Source: Bacillaceae bacterium OF18-1A (GTDB taxonomy: Bacteria; Bacillota; Bacilli; Bacillales; Bacillaceae_G). Taken from it: a DNA stretch of 64,000 nucleotides. The translations under genes and the position numbers were made by a program. The notes beneath the pieces are model-generated. The model was not told the DNA's origin, did not search any database, and saw only the letters and a list, made by a program, of their open reading frames with translations. Where the stretch lies: contig JAQEWB010000009.1 in assembly GCA_027694045.1 (NCBI GenBank), positions 1 to 64,000 of the forward strand, given 5' to 3'. Shown in pieces: positions 8,184 through 17,175 of this stretch (its first letter is position 1; the number at the start of each line of letters is the position of its first letter).

Positions 8184-8945
8184 GTGATTGAAATAAGTGG
8201 TTTGCATAAAGCTTATAAACATAATGAAGTACTTAAGGGAATTTCACTTACTGTGGAAAAAGGTGAGGTAGTAGTTATTATTGGCCCTTCTGGTTCAGGG
8301 AAATCAACATTACTCAGGTGTTTAAATTTATTAGAACAACCAAATGAAGGCAGTATTAAAATTGAAGATTTAGAGATTCATGCGAAGAAGCTTTATAAAA
8401 AAGAAATTATACAGTTACGTCAAAAAACAGCAATGGTTTTTCAAAATTACAATTTATTTAAAAATAAAACAGCATTGCAAAATATTACAACGCCATTAAT
8501 TGTTGTACAGAAGAAAAGTGAAGAAGAAGCAAAGCGATTGGCCAGAGAAATATTAAAACAAGTGGGCTTAGCTGAAAAAGAAGATCATTATCCGACAATG
8601 TTATCAGGTGGACAGCAACAAAGAATTGGTATTGCTAGAGCAATGGCGTTAAACCCAGCTGTATTATTGTTTGACGAACCAACGTCTGCACTTGATCCAG
8701 AACTAGTTAATGAGGTACTGCAAGTTATTAAAGACTTGGCAAGACAACATATAACGATGGTTATTGTCACACATGAAATGAGTTTTGCGAAAGAAGTAGC
8801 AGATCGCATTATATTTATGGCAGATGGGGTTATTGTGGAGCAAGGAACACCAGAGGAGATTTTTCGAAATCCACAAAATGAACGTACGAAAAAGTTTTTA
8901 AGACAATTAAATGCTTCAGAAGAAGGAAATCATTTCGTTATTTAG
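8184..8945 (+). CDS. Amino-acid ABC transporter ATP-binding protein
   Basis: 253-residue ABC ATPase. Walker A is GPSGSGKST, the Q-loop is MVFQNYNLF, the signature is [15 protein letters not shown], Walker B is [12 protein letters not shown], and the switch His is in IVTHEM. FADGV-type and [16 protein letters not shown] are typical of polar amino-acid importers such as GlnQ and TcyC. I take the GTG at 8184, six bases after GAGGTG, rather than the upstream in-frame ATG that lies inside the permease end. It powers uptake through the neighbouring permease and is under the same S-box. Confidence 0.93.
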   Translation: MIEISGLHKAYKHNEVLKGISLTVEKGEVVVIIGPSGSGKSTLLRCLNLLEQPNEGSIKIEDLEIHAKKLYKKEIIQLRQKTAMVFQNYNLFKNKTALQNITTPLIVVQKKSEEEAKRLAREILKQVGLAEKEDHYPTMLSGGQQQRIGIARAMALNPAVLLFDEPTSALDPELVNEVLQVIKDLARQHITMVIVTHEMSFAKEVADRIIFMADGVIVEQGTPEEIFRNPQNERTKKFLRQLNASEEGNHFVI

Positions 8946-8956
8946 GGGGAAGAATT

Positions 8957-9748
8957 ATGAAGAAATCATCATTATTACTAACGTTAGCATTAACTGTATC
9001 AGTTGGGCTGTTGTCTGCTTGTAGCTCAGATACAGCGAGTACAAAGACAGATGAGAAGGTAGTGAAGGTTGGAACTTCTGCAGGACGTAGCCCATTTATT
9101 TTTAAAGAAGGTGAGAAAGTAAAAGGATTTGATGCTGAAATTATTGAAGCAGCTGCTAAAAAGGCTGGGTATAAAGTAGAATGGAATGTTTCAGATTTTG
9201 AAGGCTTATTTGGCTTATTAGATTCAGGCCGTATTGATACAATTGCGAATGAATTATCAGTTTCTCCTGAAAGAAAAAAGAAATATGACTTTTCAATTCC
9301 GTATGTATATTCAGGATCTGTTTTCGCAGTGAAGAAAGATAATAATACGATTAAATCAGTCGATGATTTAAAAGGTAAGACAGTAGGTGTTGGACTCGGT
9401 ACAGCCGGAGAGCAAGAATTAAAAGCATTAAACAAAAATAATGCATTCACGATTAAAACGTTCTCAGAAGATCCAACAGCAGAATTGAATGAAGTAGGAC
9501 TTGGGCGTGTAGATGCTTATTATAATGATAAAGTACAAGTGGAAACAACAATTAAAAAAGCGAAGCTAGATAATGTGAAAGTAGGATTTGGTCCACTTGA
9601 ATGGGGAGAAATAGCATTTCCGTTTGCTAAAAAGAGTGAAAAGTTAGAAGATATAAACAAGGCGTTAAAAGAATTAGAGCAAGATGGAACATTGAGTGAG
9701 ATATCTAAAAAATGGCTGAAAGTTGATGCTACGAAAAAACAAAATTAA
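8957..9748 (+). CDS. Amino-acid ABC transporter substrate-binding lipoprotein
   Basis: 263 residues with a lipoprotein signal (LLSACSS, Cys about residue 22). The mature part is a periplasmic-binding-protein type II fold: VGTSAGRSPFIFKEGEKVKG-FDAEII, DTIANELSVSPERKKKYDFSIPY, and GKTVGVGLGTAGEQELK. Family members bind polar amino acids or cystine outside the cell and deliver them to the permease. The gene begins 11 bases after the ATPase gene, with GGGGGAAG as ribosome site, and completes the S-box transporter. No clear terminator follows, and the next gene starts 74 bases on. Confidence 0.92.
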   Translation: MKKSSLLLTLALTVSVGLLSACSSDTASTKTDEKVVKVGTSAGRSPFIFKEGEKVKGFDAEIIEAAAKKAGYKVEWNVSDFEGLFGLLDSGRIDTIANELSVSPERKKKYDFSIPYVYSGSVFAVKKDNNTIKSVDDLKGKTVGVGLGTAGEQELKALNKNNAFTIKTFSEDPTAELNEVGLGRVDAYYNDKVQVETTIKKAKLDNVKVGFGPLEWGEIAFPFAKKSEKLEDINKALKELEQDGTLSEISKKWLKVDATKKQN

Positions 9749-9822
9749 GATGTATTCGTTGAATGGGACTATAGTCTATCAACTTACATAAAAATTAAAG
9801 GGAACTGGAGAGGAAGTTAATC

Positions 9823-10731
9823 ATGGTACAAATTCATCCGAAAACACGCATTGGTCATGTTGAGTTTAAAGTAATAGATTTAGAGCGTCAAATTGCTTTT
9901 TATGAGAATGTTGTAGGGTTAGAGGTAATTAAGCAAGAGGGAAATAAAGTGTATTTATCTGGAAAAGGTGGTAAGAATACGTTACTTGTTCTTGAAAAGA
10001 TAGAGGACGGGGTACAGCAAGAACCACGTACGACTGGTATATATCATGTAGCCTTTTTAGTTCCGACTCGTGAGGCATTTGCTTCGGCATTATTTGGTGT
10101 GATTCGTAATAAGAATGTAATTGATAGTCCGGCTGAGCAAGAGGGACGTTATACATATTCAAATGAAATTTTACCAATTTCAAGGTTTAATAGCGCAAGC
10201 GATCATACGTATAGCGAAGCGTTTTATTTACAAGACTTAGAGGGAAATGGTATTGAAATTTATGCGGATCGTCCGCGCGATCAATGGGGAGAAGGGCCAG
10301 GAGGAAGTACCCCGCTTGATTTAAAAGAACTGGCGACACTTGTTAATTATGAATTTGATGGATTACCTGCTAATACTGTCGTTGGACACGTGCATTTACG
10401 GATAGCCGATGTAGAGGAGTCGTATGAATTTTATGTAGATACAGTAGGTTTTGAAGTACAGCAACGCGAAGATGACTGCTTATTCATTTCTGCAGGAGGA
10501 TATCATCATCATATAGGAGCAAATACGTGGAACGGAGTAAATAATCCGCACCCACCCGCACATGCTACTGGACTTAAAGTGTATACAATTGTATTACCGC
10601 ATAAAGAAGCGTTAGATGAAGTGAAAGAAAGATTAATAGAAAAACAGCATGGAATAAATGAGATTTTAAATGGATTTACTGTAGTAGACCCGAGTGGTAT
10701 TACAGTACAGTTTGAAATAGAAATAGCATAA
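9823..10731 (+). CDS. Two-domain VOC protein, CatE-like ring-cleaving dioxygenase
   Basis: 302 residues with two vicinal-oxygen-chelate domains. The N-terminal one starts TRIGHVEFKVIDLERQIAFY and contains GIYHVAFLVPTR and GNGIEIYADRPRDQW. The second carries GHVHLRIADVEES, GGYHHHIGANTW and VQFEIEIA. Its His (GHVHL), His (YHHHIG) and Glu (QFE) positions fit the iron-binding triad of type I extradiol dioxygenases such as B. subtilis CatE, which opens the catechol ring. The overall pattern closely follows CatE; the natural substrate is uncertain. GAGAGGAAG precedes the ATG. A shared convergent terminator follows. Confidence 0.85.
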   Translation: MVQIHPKTRIGHVEFKVIDLERQIAFYENVVGLEVIKQEGNKVYLSGKGGKNTLLVLEKIEDGVQQEPRTTGIYHVAFLVPTREAFASALFGVIRNKNVIDSPAEQEGRYTYSNEILPISRFNSASDHTYSEAFYLQDLEGNGIEIYADRPRDQWGEGPGGSTPLDLKELATLVNYEFDGLPANTVVGHVHLRIADVEESYEFYVDTVGFEVQQREDDCLFISAGGYHHHIGANTWNGVNNPHPPAHATGLKVYTIVLPHKEALDEVKERLIEKQHGINEILNGFTVVDPSGITVQFEIEIA

Positions 10732-10770
10732 AAGAAATCGGAAGGTGTATAATTACCTTCCGATTTCTTT
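10731..10770. terminator. Bidirectional terminator
   Basis: Perfect 16-bp arms (10731-10746, 10755-10770) with A and T ends. It serves the VOC gene on the plus strand and the acetyltransferase gene, whose stop lies inside it, on the minus strand. Confidence 0.9.
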
Positions 10771-11670
10771 TTGATACGTAATCCAAGTAGCACAAGGATT
10801 GAAAGGAAAGGATTTTAATATCTGCATTGCATATATACTTGTTGAATCGAATTCACCTTGAATGAAAGAATAACCGTGTGTATTTGCATACATAGCTTGT
10901 TTGAAAACGAGAAGTTTCAGTAAGGATACATTTTCTGTATTGTGAGTCCCGCACCATCCTAGTTCTACTGTATTATCCTTTTCTGATGTATGGAGGAAAG
11001 AGTACGCAATAATTTCAGTCTCTTCATCTATTATTACAAAGCTCCCATCTAGTAACACATCATCAGCTAAGATCTGTTCTTTCCAAGCTTCGAGCGGGAA
11101 TGAGGCAACTGGGTTTGCTAAGTGAGTATCTTCATAATTCGTTTTTACTACGTAGGCTAGTTTTTCAAAGAAGCTAGTATTGGATAAAATGTTTGATAAA
11201 CTTTGAACAGCATAATTTGAATGAAGCATTGTATCGATAGTTATGATTTTTCGTATGTCTAATATTGGCATATATGTTCTTCGGATTTCCGTAAAATTAT
11301 GTTCTTCAAAAAACGCTTTTAAATGAGCTGATGTTTCCCATATAGAGGTTTGTAATGGTAGTTTGAAGTTTTCTCTTTTTGAAATCTCGTTTAATAAAAA
11401 TTTTTCAATGTGTAGCTCTGAATAGAAAGGATTCGTATATATTCGAAAGTATGTGCAGTATGGATGGAAGGTACTCCCCCAGGCGAAAAAGATACCTACT
11501 ACATCTTTTTTATAGTAGGCAACATACGCACATTTAGTTTTATTCTCTCGTAATAAGTGAAATAGATACGATTCTTCATTATATAAATCAATAAGTTGTT
11601 TTACTTGTAGCTCATTACTTCTACTATACTTCTCTATAACAAGAGTATGTTTATTGGTGGACTTCTTCAT
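10753..11670 (-). CDS. GNAT-like acetyltransferase, possibly two-domain
   Basis: 305 residues. The N-terminal part reads like a divergent GNAT domain (CAYVAYYKKDVVGIFFAWG, then LLNEISKR and HLKAFFEEHNFTEIRR). The C-terminal part has the same order of elements again (GSFVIIDEETEIIAYSFLH, VELGWCGTHN, SLLKLLVFKQAMYAN). The canonical acetyl-CoA loop R/Q-x-x-G-x-G/A is not clear in either, so activity is uncertain. It overlaps the upstream acetyltransferase gene by four bases (ATGA), so the two are co-translated. I do not know the substrate. Confidence 0.7.
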   Translation of the reverse strand: MKKSTNKHTLVIEKYSRSNELQVKQLIDLYNEESYLFHLLRENKTKCAYVAYYKKDVVGIFFAWGSTFHPYCTYFRIYTNPFYSELHIEKFLLNEISKRENFKLPLQTSIWETSAHLKAFFEEHNFTEIRRTYMPILDIRKIITIDTMLHSNYAVQSLSNILSNTSFFEKLAYVVKTNYEDTHLANPVASFPLEAWKEQILADDVLLDGSFVIIDEETEIIAYSFLHTSEKDNTVELGWCGTHNTENVSLLKLLVFKQAMYANTHGYSFIQGEFDSTSIYAMQILKSFPFNPCATWITYQKEIGR

Positions 11671-12185
11671 AGCTCAATCCAAAACCTTCTTACTACATTC
11701 CCATCTTCCTCAGTGAAATCATCATCACGAAGCCCACCGTTATGTAAAATTGTTTTTTCAGAAGCTGTATTCACTTCGTCACAAACGACAAGTACTTTCT
11801 CGATGTTTAATTCCTTCGTTTTTTGTAGAGATAATTCTAATAACTTCGTAGCATATCCTTTTCTTCTTTCAGAAGGGCGAATGCCATAACCGATATGACC
11901 GCCAGCGTTAAATAGGTGGTCAGTTAAACTATGACGTATATTAACAGCCCCTACAATTCTATTATGATCTGTAACGAGCCAATATGTAGAATCTGGTACC
12001 CATGTTTCAGGAATATTTATTCCGTTATGTGCATCGAGTAACTCTTGAATCATAGCGGAGAAGTTAGAAGGATCTTTTGTAATAACCCATGGGATCATCG
12101 TTTCACCGCTATCTTTCCATTCATTATAAAAATCTAAGTATTCTTTTTGTAAATCAGTAGTAGGTGTAAGTAAAGAAATATTCAT
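11667..12185 (-). CDS. GNAT family N-acetyltransferase
   Basis: 172 residues. The acetyl-CoA binding signature is clear: IGYGIRPSERRKGYATKLLELSL (R-x-x-G-x-A), preceded by the strand RIVGAVNIRHSL and followed by VLVVCDEVNTASEKTILHNGGL. These are standard GNAT motifs A and B. The N-terminal segment (LQKEYLDFYNEWKDSGE) belongs to a common Bacillus GNAT subfamily of unknown substrate. The ATG at 12185 has AAAGGAG about ten bases upstream. It is the first gene of a two-gene unit with the next acetyltransferase. Confidence 0.87.
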   Translation of the reverse strand: MNISLLTPTTDLQKEYLDFYNEWKDSGETMIPWVITKDPSNFSAMIQELLDAHNGINIPETWVPDSTYWLVTDHNRIVGAVNIRHSLTDHLFNAGGHIGYGIRPSERRKGYATKLLELSLQKTKELNIEKVLVVCDEVNTASEKTILHNGGLRDDDFTEEDGNVVRRFWIEL

Positions 12186-12378
12186 CGTTAATAAGCTCCT
12201 TTATTTAGTATTTCCAAAAAAAATGCAGCATGAAATGAAAGCGTTTTCTGTAATTTCTCAACATTTTTCTTGAGACTCATATTTTTTATTTATGTTAATA
12301 TTTAAAATATTAACATAAAATATCTGGAGTATTAAGTGTATTTTAGTAAGAGTCTTTCATATCGATAAATGGATGTGT

Positions 12379-12408
12379 GTGATAATTTTGGTTTCATCTA
12401 TCTATAAT
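12379..12408 (+). promoter_or_regulatory. Candidate sigma-A promoter of a short transcript
   Basis: GTGATA (12379-12384), 18-base spacer, TATAAT (12403-12408). It lies directly before a short reading frame and strong terminator. Confidence 0.4.
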
Positions 12409-12429
12409 GAATGAAAGGGGGAAGTGCTC

Positions 12430-12474
12430 GTGAGTTTACATCCGGAAGTGACATTTATAAAGTTAAAATCATAG
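12430..12474 (+). CDS. Possible 14-residue peptide MSLHPEVTFIKLKS
   Basis: GTG start eight bases after an AAAGGGGG ribosome site, 14 codons, TAG stop, then a strong terminator. The peptide is not recognised. It may be a leader, a signalling or toxin-like peptide, or a remnant of a lost gene; only the arrangement supports it. Confidence 0.3.
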   Translation: MSLHPEVTFIKLKS

Positions 12475-12484
12475 TGTTGAAAAG

Positions 12485-12529
12485 AGAGATAGATGTAGTG
12501 AGAATTTCGCTACTATCTATCTCTTTTTG
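12485..12529 (+). terminator. Strong terminator between the short peptide frame and colA
   Basis: AGAGATAGAT and ATCTATCTCT arms continue inward with a GTAGTG/CGCTAC pairing and a 7-base loop, followed by TTTTT. It would end any transcript entering from 12403 before colA. In the rest of 12186-12676 I see only AT-rich sequence. Confidence 0.75.
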
Positions 12530-12676
12530 ATATGAAACGTATAGAAAGTCAAGTGCTAATTTTGTATGGGACGGATATATATGTGAACGTTACCTTATGT
12601 TTTCTCAATACAGAATAAAAAGTAAAAATAGTAAAATTATGGAGAATGAAACTAAAAATGTAAGGTAGGGGAGAAC

Positions 12677-15592
12677 ATGAAAGGTTATTCGAAAAAAGTG
12701 TTAGTAGGGGTAAGTTTTGCTAGTTTAATGTTAGGGAGTTTTCAGGGGAGCGTATTGGCGGAAGATACGAAAGGAGAGCCAGTTTCTTATCGGAATGTGC
12801 TCAAAATGGAGCCAAATGGTGTACAACTGCCAGCGCAAGAATTAGCTCATTCATCAAAAGTATTAGAAAACAAATCTTTTGAGAAAAGACTACAATTTGC
12901 TGATTTATCACAAAGACCACCAGAAGTGAAAAAAGAAAGTAAGCAACTAGCTGCAGCAAAAACTTATACAATTGCCGAATTAAATCAATTAAGTAATCAG
13001 CAGTTAGTAGATGTACTTGTAACAATCAATTGGGAGCAAATTACAGGGCTATTTCAGTTTCATAAGGACAGCCTTGCATTCTATCAAAATGATAGTAGGA
13101 TGCAGGCAATTATTGATAAATTGAAGCAGCAAGGACAAGCTTATACGAAAGATGATTCGAAAGGGATAGAGACATTAGTAGAGGTATTACGTTCTGGTTT
13201 TTATTTAGGTTTTTACAATCCAGAATTAAGTAAATTAAATGAACGGAGTTATCATGATAAGTGCTTACCGGCATTAAAAGCAATCGCTAACAATTCAAAT
13301 TTCAAGCTTGGTACATTAGAACAAAATAGAGTTGTATCGTCATATGGAAAGCTAATTGGAAATGCTTCTAGTGATGTGGAAACTGTTACACAAGCTGCAA
13401 AGATTTTTAAACAATATAATGATAATCTTTCTACATTTGTAGATAATCGCTCAGCTGGAAGTGCGATTTACGATATTATGCAAGGTGTTGATTATGATAT
13501 TCAATCGTATTTATACGATACGAGAAAAACACCGAAAGATACAATGTGGTATCAAAAAATAGATAGTTATATTAACGAATTAAGCCGATTTGCGTTAATT
13601 GGAACGGTGACAGAAAAAAATGGATGGTTAATTAATAATGGAATTTATTATACAGGTAGACTCGGCACGTTCCACAGTACAGGAACGAAAGGATTGCAAG
13701 TTGTAACGGATGCGATGAAAATCTATCCGTATTTAGGTGAGCAATATTTCGTAGCAGCTGAGCAAATTACGACGAATTATGGCGGGAAAGACGCGAATGG
13801 TAAAGTCGTTAATTTAGATGAAATAAGAGAAGAAGGTAAGAAAAAATATTTGCCAAAAACGTATACGTTTGATGACGGAGCAATTGTGTTAAAAGCTGGG
13901 GATAAAGTGACTGAGGAAAAAGTAAAACGATTATATTGGGCGGCAAAAGAAGTGAAGGCTCAATTCCATCGTACTGTTGAAAGTGACCAGCCTTTAGAAA
14001 AAGGAAATCCTGATGATGTATTAACGATGGTTATTTATAATAGTCCAGCTGAATATCAATATAACCGTCAATTGTACGGATATGAAACGAATAACGGTGG
14101 TCTTTATATAGAAGGAACAGGTACGTTCTTTACTTATGAACGTACGCCAGAAGAAAGTATTTATAGTTTAGAAGAGTTATTCCGACATGAGTTTACACAT
14201 TACTTACAAGGTAGATATGAAGTGCCAGGACTTTGGGGGCAAGGAAAGATTTATGAGAATGAGAGGTTATCTTGGTTTGAAGAAGGAAATGCTGAATTTT
14301 TCGCAGGTGCAACGAGAACAGATAATGTTGTGCCAAGAAAGAGTATCATAGGAGGACTATCTTCAAATCCAGCAGAGCGTTATACGGCAGAGAGAACGTT
14401 AAATGCAAAATATGGAACGTGGGATTTCTATAATTATTCCTTCGCTTTACAATCGTACATGTACAATAAGAGATATGATATGTTTGACAAAATTCATGAT
14501 CTGATTAGAAAAAATGACGTAACAGCATATGATGCATACCGCTCTGCTTTAAGTAAAGATGCGAACTTAAATAAAGAGTATCAAGATTATATGCAAATGT
14601 TAGTTGATAATCGTGATAAATATAATGTGCCGTTAGTATCAGACGATTATTTAGTAACTCATGCGCCGAAGCCAGTTTCGGACATTGCGACAGAAATTAC
14701 AGCCGAAGCAAAATTAAGTAATGTATCAGTAAAGAAAAATAAATCACAGTTCTTTCATACATTTACACTGCAAGGAACATATACAGGAACGGCAGCAAAA
14801 GGAGAGTATGAAGACTGGAAAACAATTACCCAAAACGTTAATGATACGTTAAAGCGTTTAAGTGCAAAAGAATGGACAGGCTATAAAACGGTAACAGCAT
14901 ACTTCGTAAATTATCGCGTGAATGCATCAGGACAATTTGAATATGATATTGTGTTCCATGGTATTAATACGGAAGAAGGTGCTGTGAATAAAGCACCAGT
15001 TGCAGTTATTAACGGTCCATATAGTGGAAATGTTAATGAAGCAATTTTATTTAAAAGCGATGGATCAAAAGATGAAGATGGAAAAATTGTTGCTTATAAA
15101 TGGGAGTTTGGTGATGGTACCGTAAGCAATGAACAAAATCCAACTCACGTTTATACAAAAGAAGGAACGTATACGGCAAAACTAACAGTAACAGATGATA
15201 AAGGAGCAACTAATACTGCTACAACGAATGTAACTGTTCAAAAGAAAGAAGATAACAGTGTAGAAAAAGAGCCGAACAATTCATTCCAAACAGCAAATAA
15301 ACTGCCATTAAATCAAATTTTACGTGCTAGTTTAGGAAATGGTGATACGAGTGATTTCTTTGAAATAAATGTGGAAACGGCGAAAAACCTACAAATTAAT
15401 GTAACGAAGGAAAATAATATCGGAGTAAACTGGGTTCTTTATTCTGAAGCAGATTTAAACAATTATATTACGTATGCTCAGCAACAAGGTAATAAATTAG
15501 TAGGTAGTTATTATACGTATCCTGGGAAGTATTATTTACATGTATATCAGTATGGTGGGGGAGTAGGGAATTATACGGTAGAAGTGAAATGA
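12677..15592 (+). CDS. colA: Secreted collagenase ColA (peptidase M9)
   Basis: 971 residues with a signal peptide (cleavage near SVLAED). It degrades native collagen outside the cell. Order: N-terminal activator domain, M9 peptidase domain, one PKD domain (about 773-855, APVAVINGPYSG to TVTDDKGATN) and a C-terminal pre-peptidase/collagen-binding domain (VEKEPNNSFQTANKL to the end). The zinc site is visible: H504-E505-x-x-H508 (RHEFTHYL) and a third ligand E536 in WFEEGNAEFF, 28 residues after H508 as in clostridial ColG. The ATG has AGGTAGGGGAG upstream. Collagenases of this group are often PlcR-controlled, but I found no good PlcR box here. A terminator follows, so the gene stands alone. Confidence 0.96.
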   Translation: MKGYSKKVLVGVSFASLMLGSFQGSVLAEDTKGEPVSYRNVLKMEPNGVQLPAQELAHSSKVLENKSFEKRLQFADLSQRPPEVKKESKQLAAAKTYTIAELNQLSNQQLVDVLVTINWEQITGLFQFHKDSLAFYQNDSRMQAIIDKLKQQGQAYTKDDSKGIETLVEVLRSGFYLGFYNPELSKLNERSYHDKCLPALKAIANNSNFKLGTLEQNRVVSSYGKLIGNASSDVETVTQAAKIFKQYNDNLSTFVDNRSAGSAIYDIMQGVDYDIQSYLYDTRKTPKDTMWYQKIDSYINELSRFALIGTVTEKNGWLINNGIYYTGRLGTFHSTGTKGLQVVTDAMKIYPYLGEQYFVAAEQITTNYGGKDANGKVVNLDEIREEGKKKYLPKTYTFDDGAIVLKAGDKVTEEKVKRLYWAAKEVKAQFHRTVESDQPLEKGNPDDVLTMVIYNSPAEYQYNRQLYGYETNNGGLYIEGTGTFFTYERTPEESIYSLEELFRHEFTHYLQGRYEVPGLWGQGKIYENERLSWFEEGNAEFFAGATRTDNVVPRKSIIGGLSSNPAERYTAERTLNAKYGTWDFYNYSFALQSYMYNKRYDMFDKIHDLIRKNDVTAYDAYRSALSKDANLNKEYQDYMQMLVDNRDKYNVPLVSDDYLVTHAPKPVSDIATEITAEAKLSNVSVKKNKSQFFHTFTLQGTYTGTAAKGEYEDWKTITQNVNDTLKRLSAKEWTGYKTVTAYFVNYRVNASGQFEYDIVFHGINTEEGAVNKAPVAVINGPYSGNVNEAILFKSDGSKDEDGKIVAYKWEFGDGTVSNEQNPTHVYTKEGTYTAKLTVTDDKGATNTATTNVTVQKKEDNSVEKEPNNSFQTANKLPLNQILRASLGNGDTSDFFEINVETAKNLQINVTKENNIGVNWVLYSEADLNNYITYAQQQGNKLVGSYYTYPGKYYLHVYQYGGGVGNYTVEVK

Positions 15593-15594
15593 TG

Positions 15595-15622
15595 AAAAGG
15601 TCGCCATTATGGCGACCTTTTT
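15595..15622 (+). terminator. Terminator of colA
   Basis: GGTCGCCAT and ATGGCGACC arms with a T run. Its stem is nearly the same as the one at 15985-16017. Confidence 0.9.
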
Positions 15623-15642
15623 GTTGCATGTTATATAAAAAA

Positions 15643-15825
15643 TTAAATGAAATTGATAAAAGTTTGATAGGCAATACCAAGGGAAAATACGGTAGCTACC
15701 ATATGTGCAGTCCATTTAGGCATATTTAATTTCAATACGGTATTGTACAAGATTCCATATACAATATAAATAATTAATATAAATGCAATGAATTGAAGAA
15801 CTAACAAAAATAGTGGTTGTTCCAT
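15643..15825 (-). CDS. Small two-helix membrane protein
   Basis: 60 residues, mostly hydrophobic: one membrane segment at about 5-27 (LFLLVLQFIAFILIIYIVYG) and another at about 41-59. GAGGTGAGGA lies just before the ATG at 15825. I do not recognise a family. It is monocistronic and flanked on both sides by nearly identical hairpins. No function can be inferred. Confidence 0.7.
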   Translation of the reverse strand: MEQPLFLLVLQFIAFILIIYIVYGILYNTVLKLNMPKWTAHMVATVFSLGIAYQTFINFI

Positions 15826-15984
15826 TTATCCTCACCTCTCTTATTTGATATATTAATATAACATATTTACAAGTGGAAGAGTTATTTCTATAAAGTACCA
15901 AAAATGTGATATGAAAGGGTGATTGGTAATTACAAAAATTAACGCGAACTATCATGTAACGTAAGGTATTATTATAAAATTAGT

Positions 15985-16017
15985 AAAAAAGGGTCGCCAT
16001 TAATGGCGACCTTTTTT
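15985..16017. terminator. Bidirectional terminator
   Basis: GGTCGCCATT and AATGGCGACC form a nearly continuous palindrome flanked by A6 and T6. It most likely ends the minus-strand acetyltransferase gene, whose stop lies at its edge. Confidence 0.85.
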
Positions 16018-16519
16018 ACGCGTTATAGCCAAATAATTTTAAATCTTCTCCTGAGCCCGAAATGATTTCTTCGAACCGCAATCCGACTTTTTCTAAAAGT
16101 TTTCCTGAATTAACATTGTCTATAGAAGTAATTGCTACAATTCGTTTCATTCCTAGCTTTTGTACACCATATTCGATTACCGCAGAAGCTGACTCGTATC
16201 CGTATCCTTTTGAGCGGAATTTTTCTAAAAAGGCAAAGCCAATATCAACATCTTTTAATGAATCCCTTTTAATAAGACCACACATGCCAATTGGTGTAAG
16301 GTCTTCTTTTCGTTCTACTAAATAAAGGCCAAATCCGATTTTGTTATACATATCGACTGGTCCATTTACAATATATTTTTTAGCGTCTTCTAAGTTTTGA
16401 ACTCTTTTATCACCAATAAACTGAATCCATGCAGGGTCGTTTACTAATTCAAGAATAAACGGAGCATCTTTTATATGAAACCAACGAAGATTGAGGCGTT
16501 CAGTTTCTAAAACTATCAA
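16016..16519 (-). CDS. GNAT acetyltransferase, RimJ/RimL-like
   Basis: 167 residues with the layout of ribosomal-protein-type acetyltransferases: ETERLNLRWFHIKDAPFILEL at the start, GLYLVERKEDLTPIGMCGL, the acetyl-CoA loop FRSKGYGYESASAVIEYG, and MKRIVAITSIDNVNSGKLLEKVGLRFE. Such enzymes acetylate N-terminal or side-chain amines, and many are of unknown substrate. The start appears to be TTG at 16519, with AAAGGTGG upstream; no ATG is available nearby. It is transcribed alone. Confidence 0.87.
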   Translation of the reverse strand: MIVLETERLNLRWFHIKDAPFILELVNDPAWIQFIGDKRVQNLEDAKKYIVNGPVDMYNKIGFGLYLVERKEDLTPIGMCGLIKRDSLKDVDIGFAFLEKFRSKGYGYESASAVIEYGVQKLGMKRIVAITSIDNVNSGKLLEKVGLRFEEIISGSGEDLKLFGYNA

Positions 16520-16686
16520 TCTATTGCACCACCTTTACAGTTATAACAATTAGTATGGATTGTGTGAAACAAAAGTGCAACATATTTTAATGGAGATTTA
16601 TTCGTTCACATAAAGTTCGTTTGTTTTGTATAAAAGGATATTTTATAATTAGGATTGATTGTAAAGAGAGAAACGCTCATGCAATG

Positions 16687-16710
16687 ACTCCTAGGTAACT
16701 AGGAGTTTTT
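16687..16710 (+). terminator. Hairpin in the 5' region of the DUF2871 gene
   Basis: ACTCCTAG and CTAGGAGT with a 4-base loop, then TTTTT. It lies between the divergent gene and the ribosome site of the next gene, so it could attenuate that gene or end a short upstream transcript. No known riboswitch motif was recognised. Confidence 0.55.
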
Positions 16711-16773
16711 ACTATATAACTATCATTATTACTAAATATGTCACACTACACATTTTACTCAAGGAGGTACATA

Positions 16774-17175
16774 ATGAAAAAATTATATAATGCATCGTTT
16801 ACTTATTTAATTATAGGTTTACTATCAGGAATATTTGCTAGGGAGTATGGGAAATTTAAAGGGATTTTAGGATCTACTTTGTTAAATCTTCTGCATACGC
16901 ATACACTTGTACTTGGCTTTTTCTTCTTTTTGATTGCTTTAGGGTTAGCAAAAGTATTCGCGTTTCATGAAGTGAAAGGGTTTAATAAATGGTTTGTTTT
17001 ACATAACATCGCACTAACTCTAATGTTAGGTTCGCTGGCAGCGAGAGGGCTTCTTCAGTTAAATGGAGCAGATTTCAAAGGGTTAACGTATATTGTAGGA
17101 TTCTCTCATTCAATGATGGCAGTTACATTAGTTTGGTTTATGCTTTTAATAAAGAAGTCATTCAATATGAAATGA
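16774..17175 (+). CDS. DUF2871-type four-helix membrane protein
   Basis: 133 residues with four hydrophobic segments: LYNASFTYLIIGLLSGIFARE, LLHTHTLVLGFFFFLIALGLA, WFVLHNIALTLMLGSLAARG, and IVGFSHSMMAVTLVWFMLLI. Conserved-looking His residues sit in or near helices two to four (HTHTLVLG, LHNIAL, GFSHSMM), suggesting a heme- or metal-handling layout as in NnrS/cytochrome-like small proteins, though this is inference. It matches DUF2871 as I remember it. AAGGAGG lies 6 bases before the ATG at 16774, which is better than the in-frame upstream ATG at 16738. A terminator follows. Confidence 0.78.
   Translation: MKKLYNASFTYLIIGLLSGIFAREYGKFKGILGSTLLNLLHTHTLVLGFFFFLIALGLAKVFAFHEVKGFNKWFVLHNIALTLMLGSLAARGLLQLNGADFKGLTYIVGFSHSMMAVTLVWFMLLIKKSFNMK

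Noticed and set aside
10509..10793. Minus-strand frame antisense to the VOC gene
   Set aside because: Shadow frame of a well supported gene; it crosses the bidirectional terminator.
12565..12580. Possible PlcR box upstream of colA
   Set aside because: Starts with TATG but at least three conserved positions of TATGnAnnnnTnCATA do not match, including the closing CATA.
16680..16712. PreQ1 or fluoride riboswitch before the DUF2871 gene
   Set aside because: Only a simple terminator hairpin is present; the conserved aptamer bases are missing.
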